Shown here: positions 33,217 through 44,350 of the stretch, piece by piece
How the letters are laid out: each line of letters opens with the position of its first letter
Numbering within the stretch: position 1 is the first letter of the stretch
From: Moniliella sp. 'wahieum'
Taxonomy: Eukaryota; Basidiomycota; Moniliellomycetes; Moniliellales; Moniliellaceae
Length of the DNA stretch: 64,000 nt
Assembly: GCA_003971905.1 (NCBI GenBank)
Contig: RSEE01000060.1
Span: forward strand, 62,001-126,000
Direction of reading: 5' to 3'
The notes under the pieces: generated by a model
What the model was told of the DNA's origin: nothing
Seen by the model: only the letters and a program-made list of their open reading frames with translations
Database searches by the model: none
Made by a program: the position numbers and the translations under genes

Positions 33217-34726
33217 ATGGGAGACGACACAGGTCCCCACAACAGTGAGGTGCGCTACATCCCCCAGCATCGCCGCCTTGGCCAGGGTGGATTCGGCACA
33301 GTGTCGCTCGCCAAGCGCTCGTCTGACCAAGCTCTGGTTGCGATAAAAAAGTCCGCTTCGAGACCCCCCAAGGCGGCTCTCCCGACAGCGAAGAGCGGGG
33401 GCGGCTCGAGTCCGAAATCCGGACACTCTATGCGCTTGCACCGCACAAAAACATCATAGGCCTCAGTGCCACTTGGTTCAACCCTGCCACAAAGTAAGTC
33501 TGACTTATCTGTCGCCCCGTGCCTCCTATAACGGGGAAATGGTTGTCGTATGCCAGCAGTTCGTCCCTTTCTCTTGTGGATGAGTCGAAAGCTAACAGTA
33601 TTACAGTGTCTGTTCCCTAGTGTTCGAATATGCCTCTGGAGGGTCGTTGGATGGGCTTATTTCCGCGTACCGAAACCAAGCAAACGGGCACACATTGGCC
33701 GGGCTGGATGTCAGTCTGGTGCGATCGCTGTTGCTCCAGCTCCTGCAAGCAATCGACGCTTGCCACAACTACACCGATCCCATCACGGGCGAGCAGAGCG
33801 TCATCCTTCATTGCGATCTCAAGCCGGCCAACATCCTTCTGGACCAGCGCATGCGACTCAAGCTCGCCGACTTTGGTATGAGCCTCTCGTACCCACGCGG
33901 CTGCCTCGGTGCGGCCTGGCCCGGTGGCACCGAATACTACCTTGCTCCGGAGCTGGTCGTTCCTCCGGCCAAGGCGCAGAGGACCGCGACCCCGGCGACG
34001 GACATGTATGCGATTGGGTGCATCGTGTACGAAATGTGCACCCTCTCCCGCCTGATTCGTCCGGGCCCCGGTGGCCGAGCGGTGCGTGCCGAACCGGTCT
34101 TACCCAAAGGGTACCCACCCTGGTTGGTCGAAGTGGTGCAGTACCTGGTGAAAAAGGAGGCAAGCCAACGTCCCCCCGCTCGTCAGATCTTGGCGCTGGA
34201 GGTGATGAAAGCAGAGGAACAACAACTGGCCCTCGTCCAGGCCAAAGCCGATGCTGAAGACCAGATTGCCAAATGGGAGAAATTGGGCCTTCTCCAGGCA
34301 ATTATGTCCCCCTCTGCGACACCCAATGTGCCAGTCCAGGGGCACAAGAATGAGCAAGCGCTTCTTTGTTCGTCCACCGACAAGTGGAGCAGTAACTTCT
34401 GGGACTCTGCCTATGACGATGCGTCACTCACGGCCCTACGGCGCGAGCTTGCAAAGTACATTAAGGCTAATGACGATGTAAGGGAGGAGCTCAAGGCGCT
34501 GGACAAACTGGAGCAGGAAGTGGACGGCGCTTACGAGGCCGTTGTCTCCATCGGACGCCGTGGTGCTGAATGGTTCCAAAGGGTCCGCGCCCAGATGGAC
34601 AAAGAACGGGCCCGAGCCGAGGAGGCGCTCCAGATGGACAAGATCATTCGCGGGATGTGCCACCAGCTCGACTGCATTGAAGATAATGTGCAGCGGAACG
34701 AACTTGCCCTGCCTGACGCCAACTAA
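33217..34726 (+). CDS. protein kinase with C-terminal coiled coil
   Basis: Serine/threonine kinase, loosely like the NIMA-related group. The start MGDDTGPHNSEVRYIPQ is chosen as the first in-frame ATG after an AT-rich core-promoter-like word; the frame is open upstream to 32929. Motifs in order: Gly-loop LGQGGFGTVSLAK, VAIKK (ATP-binding Lys), a break near 33360, ESEIRTLYAL (helix C Glu) in another frame, then a 113-bp intron (33494-33606; donor GTAAGT, branch CTAAC). Then VFEYASGGSLDGLISAY, the catalytic loop LHCDLKPANILL, LADFGMSL (DFG), TEYYLAPEL (APE) and DMYAIGCIVYEM. The catalytic loop has HCD instead of the usual HRD; Asp, Lys and Asn are kept. The last 110 residues are charged and predicted coiled coil (REELKALDKLEQEVD). 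Confidence 0.85.
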
Positions 34727-36392
34727 GCGTCCTTTTCCCATTCCCTCTTCTTACTACTACATATCCACAAGGTTCGGTTTTGGCTTTGGCTCACTCGACA
34801 TATGATTATATGTAAACTAAAACAACTAGTGTCTCTCTCTCGCCTCGAGGATTGGAATCTGCATCCCTTTTTTGTGACCGCACACGATGGTATTCTTACA
34901 TAGCTGTTACTATATATGGTGTACTACTAGTGGTAAGTATGAGGGTTTGTAGATAATTGAGTATACACCACTATATTATCGCTGCCTGTGGAGTGAGACT
35001 CTTTCTCCAACAGGAAAGATGATGATCCACTAGCAGCATAATATAAGGACGTATTTCACCAGCAGTATTTTATACATGTCCAGAGGATTTTAAGGATGGG
35101 GATGGACCACGCATTTTGAAGAGCCCCGGGACAAACGTGTGAGAAATACGGATGTGGAAAGGGAATGAGATGGGGCTACATTGACTTCTTTTTGAGTAGA
35201 CTGAGTTCGAGATAAATGTCAAAAGCATACCACAACAGTGGGAAGAGGAAGAGCTACAACGCTCCGTTGTACAGTACAGGTCGAGATGGACCGCAGAGGA
35301 GGTGATCCGGTCGGTGACGGTTCCTTGGCTTAGAATGATGATTGCTGGCATGCCGACCGTAAGATGTTGTCGCTGAGCTCCCACTTGCAATGATAATGTT
35401 GTATGGTCTGTATTCTTGCAGAAAAGTAAATGCTATGAACACAGTCAAACCCAAGGTTGGCACCAAAAGATAATCACGGCACCAAGGTTGTGGAAGGGGA
35501 GCAAGTACCACAGCCTTGATGGATGTGCAGCCTCTGGAGCCCGGAGAATGCCCCGCATCAGCAACCAAATGCGTTTGACCGGTGCAATGCACATCAACAA
35601 CGGGCGGGGTAGAGAGCATTCAAAAGACCAAGTCCTTCCCCTCAGCCCCACAACTTCTCCGGTCGCATTGGCATCTCTTGGCGAGGGCGACTGTGATGTT
35701 GAGGCGTGGAGTCCTGATGGTCATCGAGGGTAGTGCAATGACACGAATGGTGGTTGTCAAAGCCAAAAGTCAACAAAACACCCATAGAAAAAGACAAGTA
35801 GTTAATCGCCACTAGGGGCTATAGGCTGTGGAAGGGGAAAACTGAAGCGAGAGAACAACGGAACTTCTAGGTGGGAGGAGGCCTGGGAGCCTGTGAAGGG
35901 ACCTTTTGGCCAAACGCATGAGCCAACCGGTGGCTCCACAGCACCGTTTTTACTGTTCACACGTCCAGCTGCGACGGTTGCTTCGTGTCGACATTGCTCT
36001 CCTGAAAAACGACGTCTGGTGGACGTTGTGGGGGTCGAGGTGTGTTTGGGGTTAGAGAGATGTGGTCAACGCAGCGTCGGCGCTGCTCTTCTGCGGCACA
36101 TGGAGAGCCACACGGGATGCTCGGGAGAGGAGGCCAAGTGGGTACGCTCGCGCTTGGCGCACTGCACCAGTGTCGTCGCACCCATGCCCCACATTCGGGT
36201 TAAGCGCGCGTTAAGCATGGCGCTTACAGACGGCGCTGCCCCATGGCCGAGCAGGGCCGAATCATTTAATCGTTATTAATCACAGATGAAATCATCGAAA
36301 TCATCTCACAGGCAAGGGTGAATAAAAGCCCGCCTGGCCCGGCAATTCTCGATCCGGCACGCAACATCCCCACCTTGATCTCATCCTCCACA
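34727..36392. other. intergenic region, no supported gene
   Basis: Contains AT-richer DNA around 34800-35060. A minus-strand frame at 35254-35619 holds one hydrophobic segment (YLLVPTLGLTVFIAFTF) but no other support. The last 90 bases precede the reductase start. Confidence 0.35.
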
Positions 36393-37594
36393 ATGGCGCC
36401 TGCCATCCCGGCTACTCGACGCTCGTGGTATTTCGTCAAGTACGCAAATGGACCGCTTGACCCGGCCAAGTCGTTCGAGCTGAGGGCGGAACCCATTCCT
36501 GAGCTGAAGGAGGACGAAGTGCTGGTTGAAGTGGACTACTTGGCCGCCGAGCCGTCGATGCGCGGTACCATGCGTTCCACCGAGTCCTACCGTCCTCCTG
36601 CTCCACTCAATCAAGTCTTCTGGGCTCTGGGCACGGGAAAGGTCGTAGCTTCCCGCTTCGCCCCTCTGCCTGTGGGTACCTTCGTCTATGGCAACCTAGG
36701 CTTGACGACCCATGCGATTGTGAATGGACCTCAGGTCACCTCTCCCCGTGCGGGTGCGTTCGCCTTGCGTCCTGTTCCTACTCGCCCCACTAAGAATGGC
36801 ACCATCCTGGACGCGAGGGAATTTATGACTGCCTTTGGTCCTCCAGGGATGGCTGCCTACGTCGGCCTGCTCCACCCTCTGGTCGGAGCCCTGGGACGGT
36901 TCCGCGATACCAAACTGGAGGACGAAGTGGTGCTCGTTACAGGCGCTGGTGGAGCGACAGGGAACTATGTGATCCAGATTGCTAAGGCAAAGGGTGTCAA
37001 GAAAATAGTGGGGATTGCCTCCAAAGGCAAGCGCGATGCCGTGCTCGCTTCCGGTGCTGATGCTTTTGTCGCTTACGACGAGCCCGACTTCCAAGCCCAA
37101 CTCTTCCAGGCAACTGAACGGAAGGGGACATTGTAAGTACCCCTCATTTTACTTCGGAAGGGTCGTCGACCGGCTGAGTGCTAATATTTTGGGGAACAGG
37201 CTATTCGAAAACGTCGGAGGTAAAGTTTTCCAAACCGCGCTGCTGGCCTTGGAGGAAAATCGTGGTCGGGTGGCTCTTTGTGGGCTGGTGAGCCAATATG
37301 ACAGCCTGAAACCCGACGTAACTGTACAGCAAGTCTATCGTGGGGTATTGTTCTGTCGCGCCGGTTGACTGTCAACGGGTTCATTTGCAGTAACCCCATC
37401 TACCAAGACATCAAGCCGTTGAAGGTCTTACGGAGCTTTTGATGAACAACCAGATCCACTCGACCTACTACGAATACCAACCCTCCGGTATTGAGAACGC
37501 TGTGGATGCTATTTTGGCCATGCTACAGGGGAAGAATGTGGGCAAGACCACGATTGCGATCCGTCATCCGTCCGCTGTGAATTCCAAGATGTAA
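36393..37594 (+). CDS. NADP-dependent medium-chain reductase
   Basis: Zinc-independent MDR-superfamily oxidoreductase (prostaglandin/curcumin/alkenal reductase type), reducing alpha,beta-unsaturated carbonyls with NADPH. The start MAPAIPATRRSWYFVKYANG is chosen at the ATG with context ACAATGG; an in-frame ATG at 36318 exists. The N-terminal catalytic fold shows DEVLVEVDYLAAEPSMRG. The nucleotide-binding core shows VVLVTGAGGATGNYVIQIAK (Rossmann motif), then KKIVGIASKGKRDAVLASGA. A 67-bp intron (37133-37199; donor GTAAGT, branch CTAAT) joins to LFENVGGKVFQTALLAL and GRVALCGLVSQYD. A second short intron ending TTTGCAG near 37390 precedes NPIYQDI; its exact donor is unclear. After one break, VEGLTELLMNNQIHST and IENAVDAILAMLQGKNVGK lead to TAA at 37592-37594. 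Convergent with the F-box gene, 26 bp apart. Confidence 0.85.
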
Positions 37595-37620
37595 TAGTCC
37601 CCCGATTGGTGCATAACACC

Positions 37621-39207
37621 TCAAATGCATTTCTCTCCCGTGTGAAACTGTGACTCGTGGATTGCTTGTACATACTGCGCCGTGAGTGCCTCTAACCCCG
37701 TAAGGGTTTGGTCGTCAGCGCCTTGAACATCGCTGGGTTCCCGATCCCAAGGAGTGGACATATCCGTCTTTACGGAAGAACCGATGTAACTAGCACCTTG
37801 TCGCCCTGGGTCCGAACATGCCCAATGGTGCCCTAGCATGGCCCACTCGTTCTTGTTCTCCAAGGTAAGAGACGTTGCGCTTGAGAATGAATGAGGAAAT
37901 GAGCTTGAAGACGATACGAGAAACTTGGCCCAAGCCGCCCGGAAGGATGGTGGTGGACGTATGCGCCACATGAGCTTACTCCATGTGTTGTGCTCCATCT
38001 TATGGGCAATGTGTTGTTGTTCGTCATCTGTTGGATCGGGGTGCCCGCGTGCGCCTGTTGGCAATGGCCGTTCCCGTCCCCGCACCAATTCAAACACCAA
38101 GCGCCCTATCCGCATCGGCTCGTCCACCACCACCAAATTTTGCAAAGTAGGGGACGAAAGAAAATGTGCAGTGTTGCCCTTGCCAGGTACAATCCACCAC
38201 CCCCTTCCAGTCCATCCGGGATCACCCCTGGTGCCCGCGCTCTAAACAAGTCGGGGTTACCCGGAAAAGATGCGCGAGAGAACAATGTGGGTCAAGCTGC
38301 TGAGCTGGGCCAGCGCGCTGACAGAGGCGGGGGTGTACATGTGCAACTGGGTCATCCATCAGCGTTTGTGCCTTTCTCGCGGGGGAAGGGGACTCACCTC
38401 AATTCGCTTGAGCGCAAGCAATGGCCATGTTGCAACCGCATAATCAAAGGTGGGGGCAGCCGCATCCCCAGTGGCCGTACCAGTCCCGAGGGAGAGACGC
38501 CTTGGTTCGTTTGCTTGGCTTGGTAAGCAGTCGCTCGCTCCACCAGATCGTCCTCCTGACGCGATGCGAAGCCGGCCAGCGTCTCGGTGAGCGGATCGGA
38601 AGGATCAAAGAGGTAGCGTGGCCCAGCTTGAAGGGATAACTGATACGAGACTGCTCGTTCGGCTGCCAAATCGGGTCCGATCAGACACACTTCTTCCGCC
38701 TGGCCTAAACGGTAGGCTGCTCTTGTGGCCGACGAACCAGCGGGGCCGAGCAGCGAAGGGGATAAGAGGAGGTGAGTGATTGATGGCCCCACGGAAAAGA
38801 ATGGCATCCACGTCGAGTGCGTGCTGCGACCCCACTGCTCCAGGAACCATGTACTCCCCCCGTGATCTAGGAGTACGGCCGATCGAGTCCAGCGCGCTCG
38901 TTCTGTGCCCCTTGGCCCTTGTAGAGCAGAGCGAAAGAGGGAACCGCCCGCGGTCCAACGATACGAACATGTCGATACAACACTGGCTCATACAACTCTC
39001 GCCACACAGAACCAAGGAGGCAAAGAGTAATCAGCGTCGGCCGCGGCCGCAAGCCCTGGCGGGGCGAAGTCGAGGCGGGGCGGCCGCTCCGGCCGCGCTC
39101 CGCTCCTTATTCCCACATGCATCCTCCCATGTCGTAACACGAATCAAGGCATCGAAGATCTCAAGCAGCAGCTCAAACGGAAGATACGCAAACGGGTTGT
39201 TCACCAT
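37621..39207 (-). CDS. F-box protein
   Basis: Probable substrate adaptor of an SCF ubiquitin ligase. The ATG at 39207 opens with the F-box MVNNPFAYLPFELLLEIFD followed by ALIRVTTWEDACG. After a GC-rich run and a frame change the F-box tail and linker read ITLCLLGSVWRELYEPVLYR and HVRIVGPRAVPSFALLY, typical of fungal F-box proteins. Further segments in alternating frames (TWFLEQWGRSTHSTWMPFF, RYLFDPSDPLTETLAGF, then KMQNLVVVDEPMRIGRLVF) continue to a stop at 37621-37623. No C-terminal repeat type (LRR, WD40) is clearly recognisable. At least four frame changes are needed. A more upstream ATG at 39330 adds a Pro/His-rich leader and is less likely. Confidence 0.7.
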
Positions 39208-39423
39208 CCTGTCGTGGTCCTGTGGGACATAGCACGTGGGGAAGGGACGGTGGCTGTGGGGGAGAGAAATTGGAGATGGCAGCCCGATACCATTGATATC
39301 ATACCCCTCCCCAATGATCGAAATGATCATGATCGTTGAACGAGCCCCTCACGTAAGCCGCGCTGTGTGCCACCACGAAATATGTCATTGCAACGTGAGG
39401 CGCATGTGCATGGTGGCGGATGG

Positions 39424-39446
39424 TCGATGATCGATGATCGATGATC
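39424..39446. repeat. (TCGATGA)3 heptad array
   Basis: Three perfect copies of TCGATGA then TC (palindrome ATCGAT plus G), the same unit as at 1769-1793, located upstream of the F-box gene. Confidence 0.88.
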
Positions 39447-39779
39447 TCTTTGATCCGATGGCCATTCATATGATGATTTCTGAGGCCCACCGGTTAGAGT
39501 GCGGCTAGGGAACGCAATGAGCAGCACAAGAGATGAGTTTCAAGGCGTGCAAGAGGGCAGTCCGTCAGCCACAAGTCCTTCAGCAAGCTGAAGCTCTGAA
39601 GGGAAGAAGACAAGAGCCAGCAAGCAAGTCGGAACAGACAAAGGGGTGGCGCAGCCCGCGCAAGGGCGAAACACCCGAACCAGCGAGTGTCACCGATCCA
39701 TTGGAGAGAGTGTAGGTGAACCCTAGCACTACCCGCTAGCACCGCCAGCTCACCAGACAATATTGGTGTGGTAGCGTAA

Positions 39780-40353
39780 AAAGCGCAAATAAAGACACGG
39801 GGGCGCGCAGGATTATCCAGCGTGGCCTAAAGACTGGCAGAGAACCATGCGATCCACAAAATAAAAGAGGGAGAAATCCTCCACAGCCCACGCTCGGGAG
39901 GAGGTCTGGAGGTATAGGGAAATGCCTGTGTGGTGAATATATTCTGTGGTCCCCGTTCATCCCCTTCTTCGCTATCTTTTGCCAGAGAGGCGACAATACA
40001 GATGACACAAACCAAGAGTGTACCACTCGTGACCAGTGCCTTGTACTCCATGAGGTTGTGGCTGATTGAGAGGTCGGTCAAGAGAATTCGCTCCTATACA
40101 TCGTCGAAACAGAGGCGGATGATTATGATGAGATCAATGATGAGAGAGGTTACTACTAGTAGGGAGGGCAGACACATGATCTTGACAATGGGCAAACGGT
40201 GGCGATATCGTTCGCTTGGGCCAAAAGCAAATCTATTACAGAGGCCATTACCGCTTTTTAGCAAGTCTCTCGCCAGATTGCCCACGCCGGTCACAATAAG
40301 CAGAACGGTGGTGCACGCTTAGAATGAGACACAGATTGAAAAGAATCATTCAT
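39780..40353 (-). CDS. multi-pass membrane protein
   Basis: The ATG at 40353 starts MNDSFQSVSHSKRA. After a one-base shift near 40310 a single frame carries four hydrophobic segments: TTVLLIVTGVGNLA, VKIMCLPSLLVVTSLIIDLI (continuing to IIIRLCF), ALVTSGTLLVCVICIVASL and SPSFILWIAWFSASL. A loop with EEGDERGPQNIFTTQAF lies between the third and fourth. The frame contains one TAG at 40082-40084 between segments two and three. The pattern of four segments, the last with FILWIAW, recalls MARVEL-type or Sur7-like fungal proteins, but this is a guess. The 3' end is not secured and may run on in another frame to about 39500. Confidence 0.42.
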
Positions 40354-42618
40354 TACCCCCTCTCATCCTGGGAGGGAACGGCACCCATAGGCAAATGGCG
40401 CTTCCGACTGGGACAGGTTCTTTTGTCAGAGAGGCACCCCCTCCCAATCAGACCGGGGCGACAGCCCCCTCTCTAATAGGCTCCATATCGCACGATGCTA
40501 ACTGTGCATTGCTTTACCCCGGCGCTACTCTTGATACAGGTGACGGGGTGACGGTGACCGAGCCAGGACGAGCGCATCCTCTCCCCTTTTGTCTCCCTTA
40601 CCTGGGTTAGACCGACGTCAAACTAGGCCGGCTTGTCTCGGAACGTTGAACGCCGCTGAGCACGTTAAGCAAACCCACATGCGCTCTGTTGTGTCCAATT
40701 TAAACGGAACTTGTTCCCATCGATCTATGCAACTAGTAGTAGGATCAAGTCCCTTTCGTACGGCCGAGGTGGCCCGTGCATGAGCTTCTCTGAATCCTGA
40801 CTTAATGATCCTACTCGTCAATTTGGTCTCTTTGGCCTTGGACGCGAGTGTGCTCTAACTTGAGCCTCCGGATCTGGACGTCAGTTTCCTGATCTGAGCG
40901 TTTCCTTCTCGTTGTGTGATGCTCCCCTCATGCCTTTTTGAGTTTCTGCCTGAGGGCGGAGATCCTTTCCTTTACTTGCGCCTTTCTGATTTTGACTGTT
41001 CCTGTTCCTGGCTGAGTGTAGGGACATTTCCTTACTTTGGTTCGCTCCTTTCTTCTGAGAGCCCTTATCTCGATTCCGCCCCTCTTTCGTCGTTGTGTTT
41101 TGCTATTCGTTGTACCTGCCTATATATGACCCTTGATCCGCGCATGATCCTTTTCCCCTCTACTGAATGGTCATTCTCCGTCTTTTTTCTTCTCATTTCG
41201 TCTTGCTTTCGTCATCTTTCTTCGTCATCTTCGTCGTCGTCGTTTCATTCGTCCTCCTTTCTTTCCTCTTCGTCCTTGTACAACATCCCTTACCAATCCA
41301 TCCTTTTCATCCATCACAGGCAACTCCCGTGTTTTACTCTTAGTTCACCATCACAGCAGTCCCACCGACTTTTTGCTTCCAGCGACCATCTCTTGGTCTT
41401 CCAACATCCCTTCGACTGGGTATCCATTGCCGTCGATCCTCTTTCAGTCTCATCTGTACGGATCACATGGCGATCCTACAAGAGAGTTAAATTGTTCTGT
41501 AACAGGACATGTCAAACCCTATCTTTGCCTGCGTCAACTTCCAGCCCGAACTTTAGGACCACACCACTACAGGCGTGCTAGTCTTGCTCGTTTTGGGCCC
41601 ACCGCAACTTGCCGCCACGAGAGCGAACACTCAATGGAGAGGCCTCACATCCCCTCTAGCTCCGTTCGGATCTGCCAGTACAGTGGTCGGGCTTGATCAA
41701 CCGTAAGAACCTGTCCTCCTCCAAGGGAAAGCACCCCTAAACTATGGGCCGGGCCCCAGTCCGGGATCCACCCATGACGGCTCTCACCCACTGAAGCAGA
41801 GCTGGAGAATATATCAGTCAAGGGTTGATGTTACGTTTGGCCCAGGCCACAGTACAGCCGCAGTCCTGTTTCGATGTGAGGAATAGATGAAATCGATGAA
41901 AGAGGAGGCAGAAGCATTGGGATACATTTGGCACTTTGTGTTATTAATAGAAGCGAAGAATGCCGCGCATATACCGTCAAGTATACTATGACGAATGCAT
42001 AGATCTCTCCACGAGAGCTCTCTATTGCGTCGTGGAGAGATGATAGCTTCTTCTGACAGACCCTCTGCGGTCCTGTAGACACTCCGGGTAGGACGGGGGC
42101 CATATCCTAGATCAGACCTATCAATATCAGGCCTATCCGGGCCGTCCATGGTTTGCTCACTTCACGTTCGACATCAACAGTCTGGCCGGGGTGCCAACCC
42201 AGTGCCTCGCTCTTCCGGCAGGTTTGAAGCTTCAATATTCAAGCTTCAAGAGCTAGCATAAAGCACGATGCGTGACGCGTGATGCATGGGCCACCCTTCT
42301 GTACCCTTCTGCACCCTACTCTTCAACCTCAAGCCGCCGGTCGTGAATACTCGCAGTTCGCAGCCCAGGCAAGTAAAACTTCAATTACAAGCTCTGAGGG
42401 AATCGGGGAAGATGCCCATCGCTCAGGCGCTCAGGTCCTCAGGCGCTCAGCAAGCCGCGCGCCACGTTGGATGTGCGCCAGTACTCAGACTGAGTGTACT
42501 GAGTACTACTCAGTGCTGCGGGCTGGACACTGTGACATGCCACACGAGGAAGTGCTATCGGATGATACTCTTAGTGCCTTCAGCCTTCGCTTGCTTCTGT
42601 TGGAGAGTAGTGCCTAAT
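40354..42618. other. intergenic region with promoter-like block
   Basis: A TATATAT word at 41121-41127 is followed by about 450 bp of CT-rich sequence. The first ATG afterwards in good context is at 41634 (20 codons, MERPHIPSSSVRICQYSG), followed by GTAAGA near 41703, which could be a splice donor. No recognisable protein follows. Nothing else is supported. Confidence 0.35.
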
Positions 42619-42730
42619 GCTGGGGTTCCCCTGCACGGCCCTCGGTAGATCGGTGACGCTCACTTAGCCGGGCGGAAGAGTTCCGCTCGCAGGGCGCGCA
42701 CGCCCTGCTCGCTTCATCTCCCTTCTCTCT
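42619..42730 (+). repeat. dispersed 112-bp repeat, copy A
   Basis: Aligns without gaps to 44239-44350 (100 of 112 positions identical by eye, about 89%). It contains a near-perfect hairpin, GGGCGGAA-GAG-TTCCGCTC, and ends in a CT-rich tail. No target duplications or TG...CA ends were found. Confidence 0.8.
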
Positions 42731-42779
42731 GTCATCATGCATCAGGCCTCAGGGGTCACCGGTCATCCAACAGTCAGCA

Positions 42780-43180
42780 TCCTCCTTTATCCCACCTTCC
42801 ATTCTCGCCCCTTCCCACATTTCTTATCCAACTCCTGACCGTTTCCAGCCAATTGATTGAGTAATACAGGCAACCTCTCGTCTCCACTTAGCTGCCTCAT
42901 CTTCATCATCCAACCTCATCGCCCAGTCGCGCGAACTTTCCTTCAGTGGCGTCGATTCCCCCTACCACAGCATATCGCGTGGGTTCCTTTCACAGCTACG
43001 TCGACGGCCGCCCCTTCCCAGCTTCAGCTCTGGCAGTGTTTTCCCTCCACTGCACCTACCCGTCCCTAAGCCCCGGACGCTTCAGACACGTTACTACCCC
43101 CAAGCGGCGCATACGCAGCCTTGGCACGCGTACAGCCGCCTCGGATTCACGCCACCAAATAGCCCAAACCTGAAACTACC
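42780..43180 (+). CDS. possible first coding exon, unknown protein
   Basis: A CT-rich leader with an acceptor-like CTGACCGTTTCCAG near 42836 precedes 300 bp that translates as varied, non-repetitive peptide in more than one frame (for example YRVGSFHSYVDGRPFPASA in one and TRYYPQAAHTQPWHAYSR in another). A GTGAGT donor follows at 43181. This suggests a spliced gene broken by indels, but the frame, start and function cannot be assigned. Confidence 0.25.
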
Positions 43181-43772
43181 GTGAGTACTCCACCTAAGGG
43201 ATTGCACCCCATCAACCTGGGTGAGAGCCTCCTGGCAGGGCCCAGGGTAAGGATCGAGCCCCCATCCACCGATCATCCTTGCTCCATCCCCTCCCATGTC
43301 CCACCGATCCCCTTCTTGTCCCCCCTTGCCCCCCCCGCCCCCCCCCTCAATTGCTCTCGACCACTCCGCCTTGTGCCTCGGTTACTATTTGCACCACCGC
43401 CCCTCTTTGAGCCAGTCAGAGACGCGTCGGGTGGTCATCCGTCTTCGAAATAAGCATTGTGGGGAGTCGGCATCCCTGTGGCCATGGCGCCGGCAGTGGC
43501 GGCACAACTCTCGGCGCGGATTGAAGGCACACTGTGCTCGAGCGTGGTCGTTGGTGCGGCAAGGGGGGCACCGCCAGTGAGCACGGGTGGGGGGCATTGT
43601 AAGGTAGTGGAGGACGCGTCGACGCGACTTAGGTGTCATTTAGGTGTGATATGCCCGATTATTAGCCAGCTGGCGCAGCAAGCCTCCCCCCGTCACGTGC
43701 AGGCAAGGGAGCAGTAGGGTTGTTGGCGGATTTGATGGGTACTCGTATATGGAACTAAAGGATACTCACCGG

Positions 43773-44132
43773 TCACGCGTCGCCGTTGCCCCATACATCG
43801 AGATGGAGCAGAGGTGGGTCGATGAACGTTGGAGACAAGCCAGTATAATATTTCGGTGGTGGATATACGTGTACACTTTTTGATCCGTTCCGAGTGTCGC
43901 AATGGGAGAATGTATGTAAGGTCGGAGGAACCCAAAAGGAATTGGGTGGAGAGCCTGTGAAAAAGTAGAGCAAACCAAAGGCAATGGTGGCGCCATCAAG
44001 CCTTACGGGCTCAGAGCCTCTCATGCACATGCTACACCACTTGGAAGAAACAGGGGGTTCGAACCACCAGCCAGGTGTATACACATGGAGGCTTCGAAGG
44101 CCAAGCTTGAAGCTTGAAGAAAGAGGGGACAA
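43773..44132 (-). CDS. possible 119-residue protein
   Basis: An uninterrupted frame beginning MSPLSSSFKLGLRSLHVY, with GATIAFGLLYFFTGSPPNSF and a C terminus SPTFIDPPLLHLDVWGNGDA. Composition is coding-like but no domain is recognised. A GTGAGT lies right after the stop, so the frame may instead be one exon of a longer gene. It lies between the two copies of the 112-bp repeat. Confidence 0.28.
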   Translation of the reverse strand: MSPLSSSFKLGLRSLHVYTPGWWFEPPVSSKWCSMCMRGSEPVRLDGATIAFGLLYFFTGSPPNSFWVPPTLHTFSHCDTRNGSKSVHVYPPPKYYTGLSPTFIDPPLLHLDVWGNGDA

Positions 44133-44238
44133 AAGAACGATTAATGGTATGCGATAAATCGACCAGGCACTCAGGGCTCAGGAGCTTAGGCGCCTTGGCC
44201 TACGCACGGCCAACAAGACGGATCTGTTAGAGGGTACT

Positions 44239-44350
44239 GCTAGGGTTCTCCTGCGCGGCCCTCAATGGATCGGTGACGCTCGCCTAGCCGAGCGGAAGCG
44301 TTCCGCTCGCAGGCCGCGCACGCCCTGCTCGCTCCATCTCCCTTCTCTCT
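44239..44350 (+). repeat. dispersed 112-bp repeat, copy B
   Basis: Same orientation as copy A and exactly 1620 bp away. Its hairpin is perfect: GAGCGGAA-GCG-TTCCGCTC. The word TAGCCGAGCGG resembles the A-box of Leu/Ser tRNA genes, but no matching B-box or cloverleaf was found. Confidence 0.8.

Noticed and set aside
44040-44085. GGTTCGAACC word resembling a tRNA T-loop
   Set aside because: It is simply a palindrome; no acceptor, D-arm or anticodon stem pairs around it on either strand.
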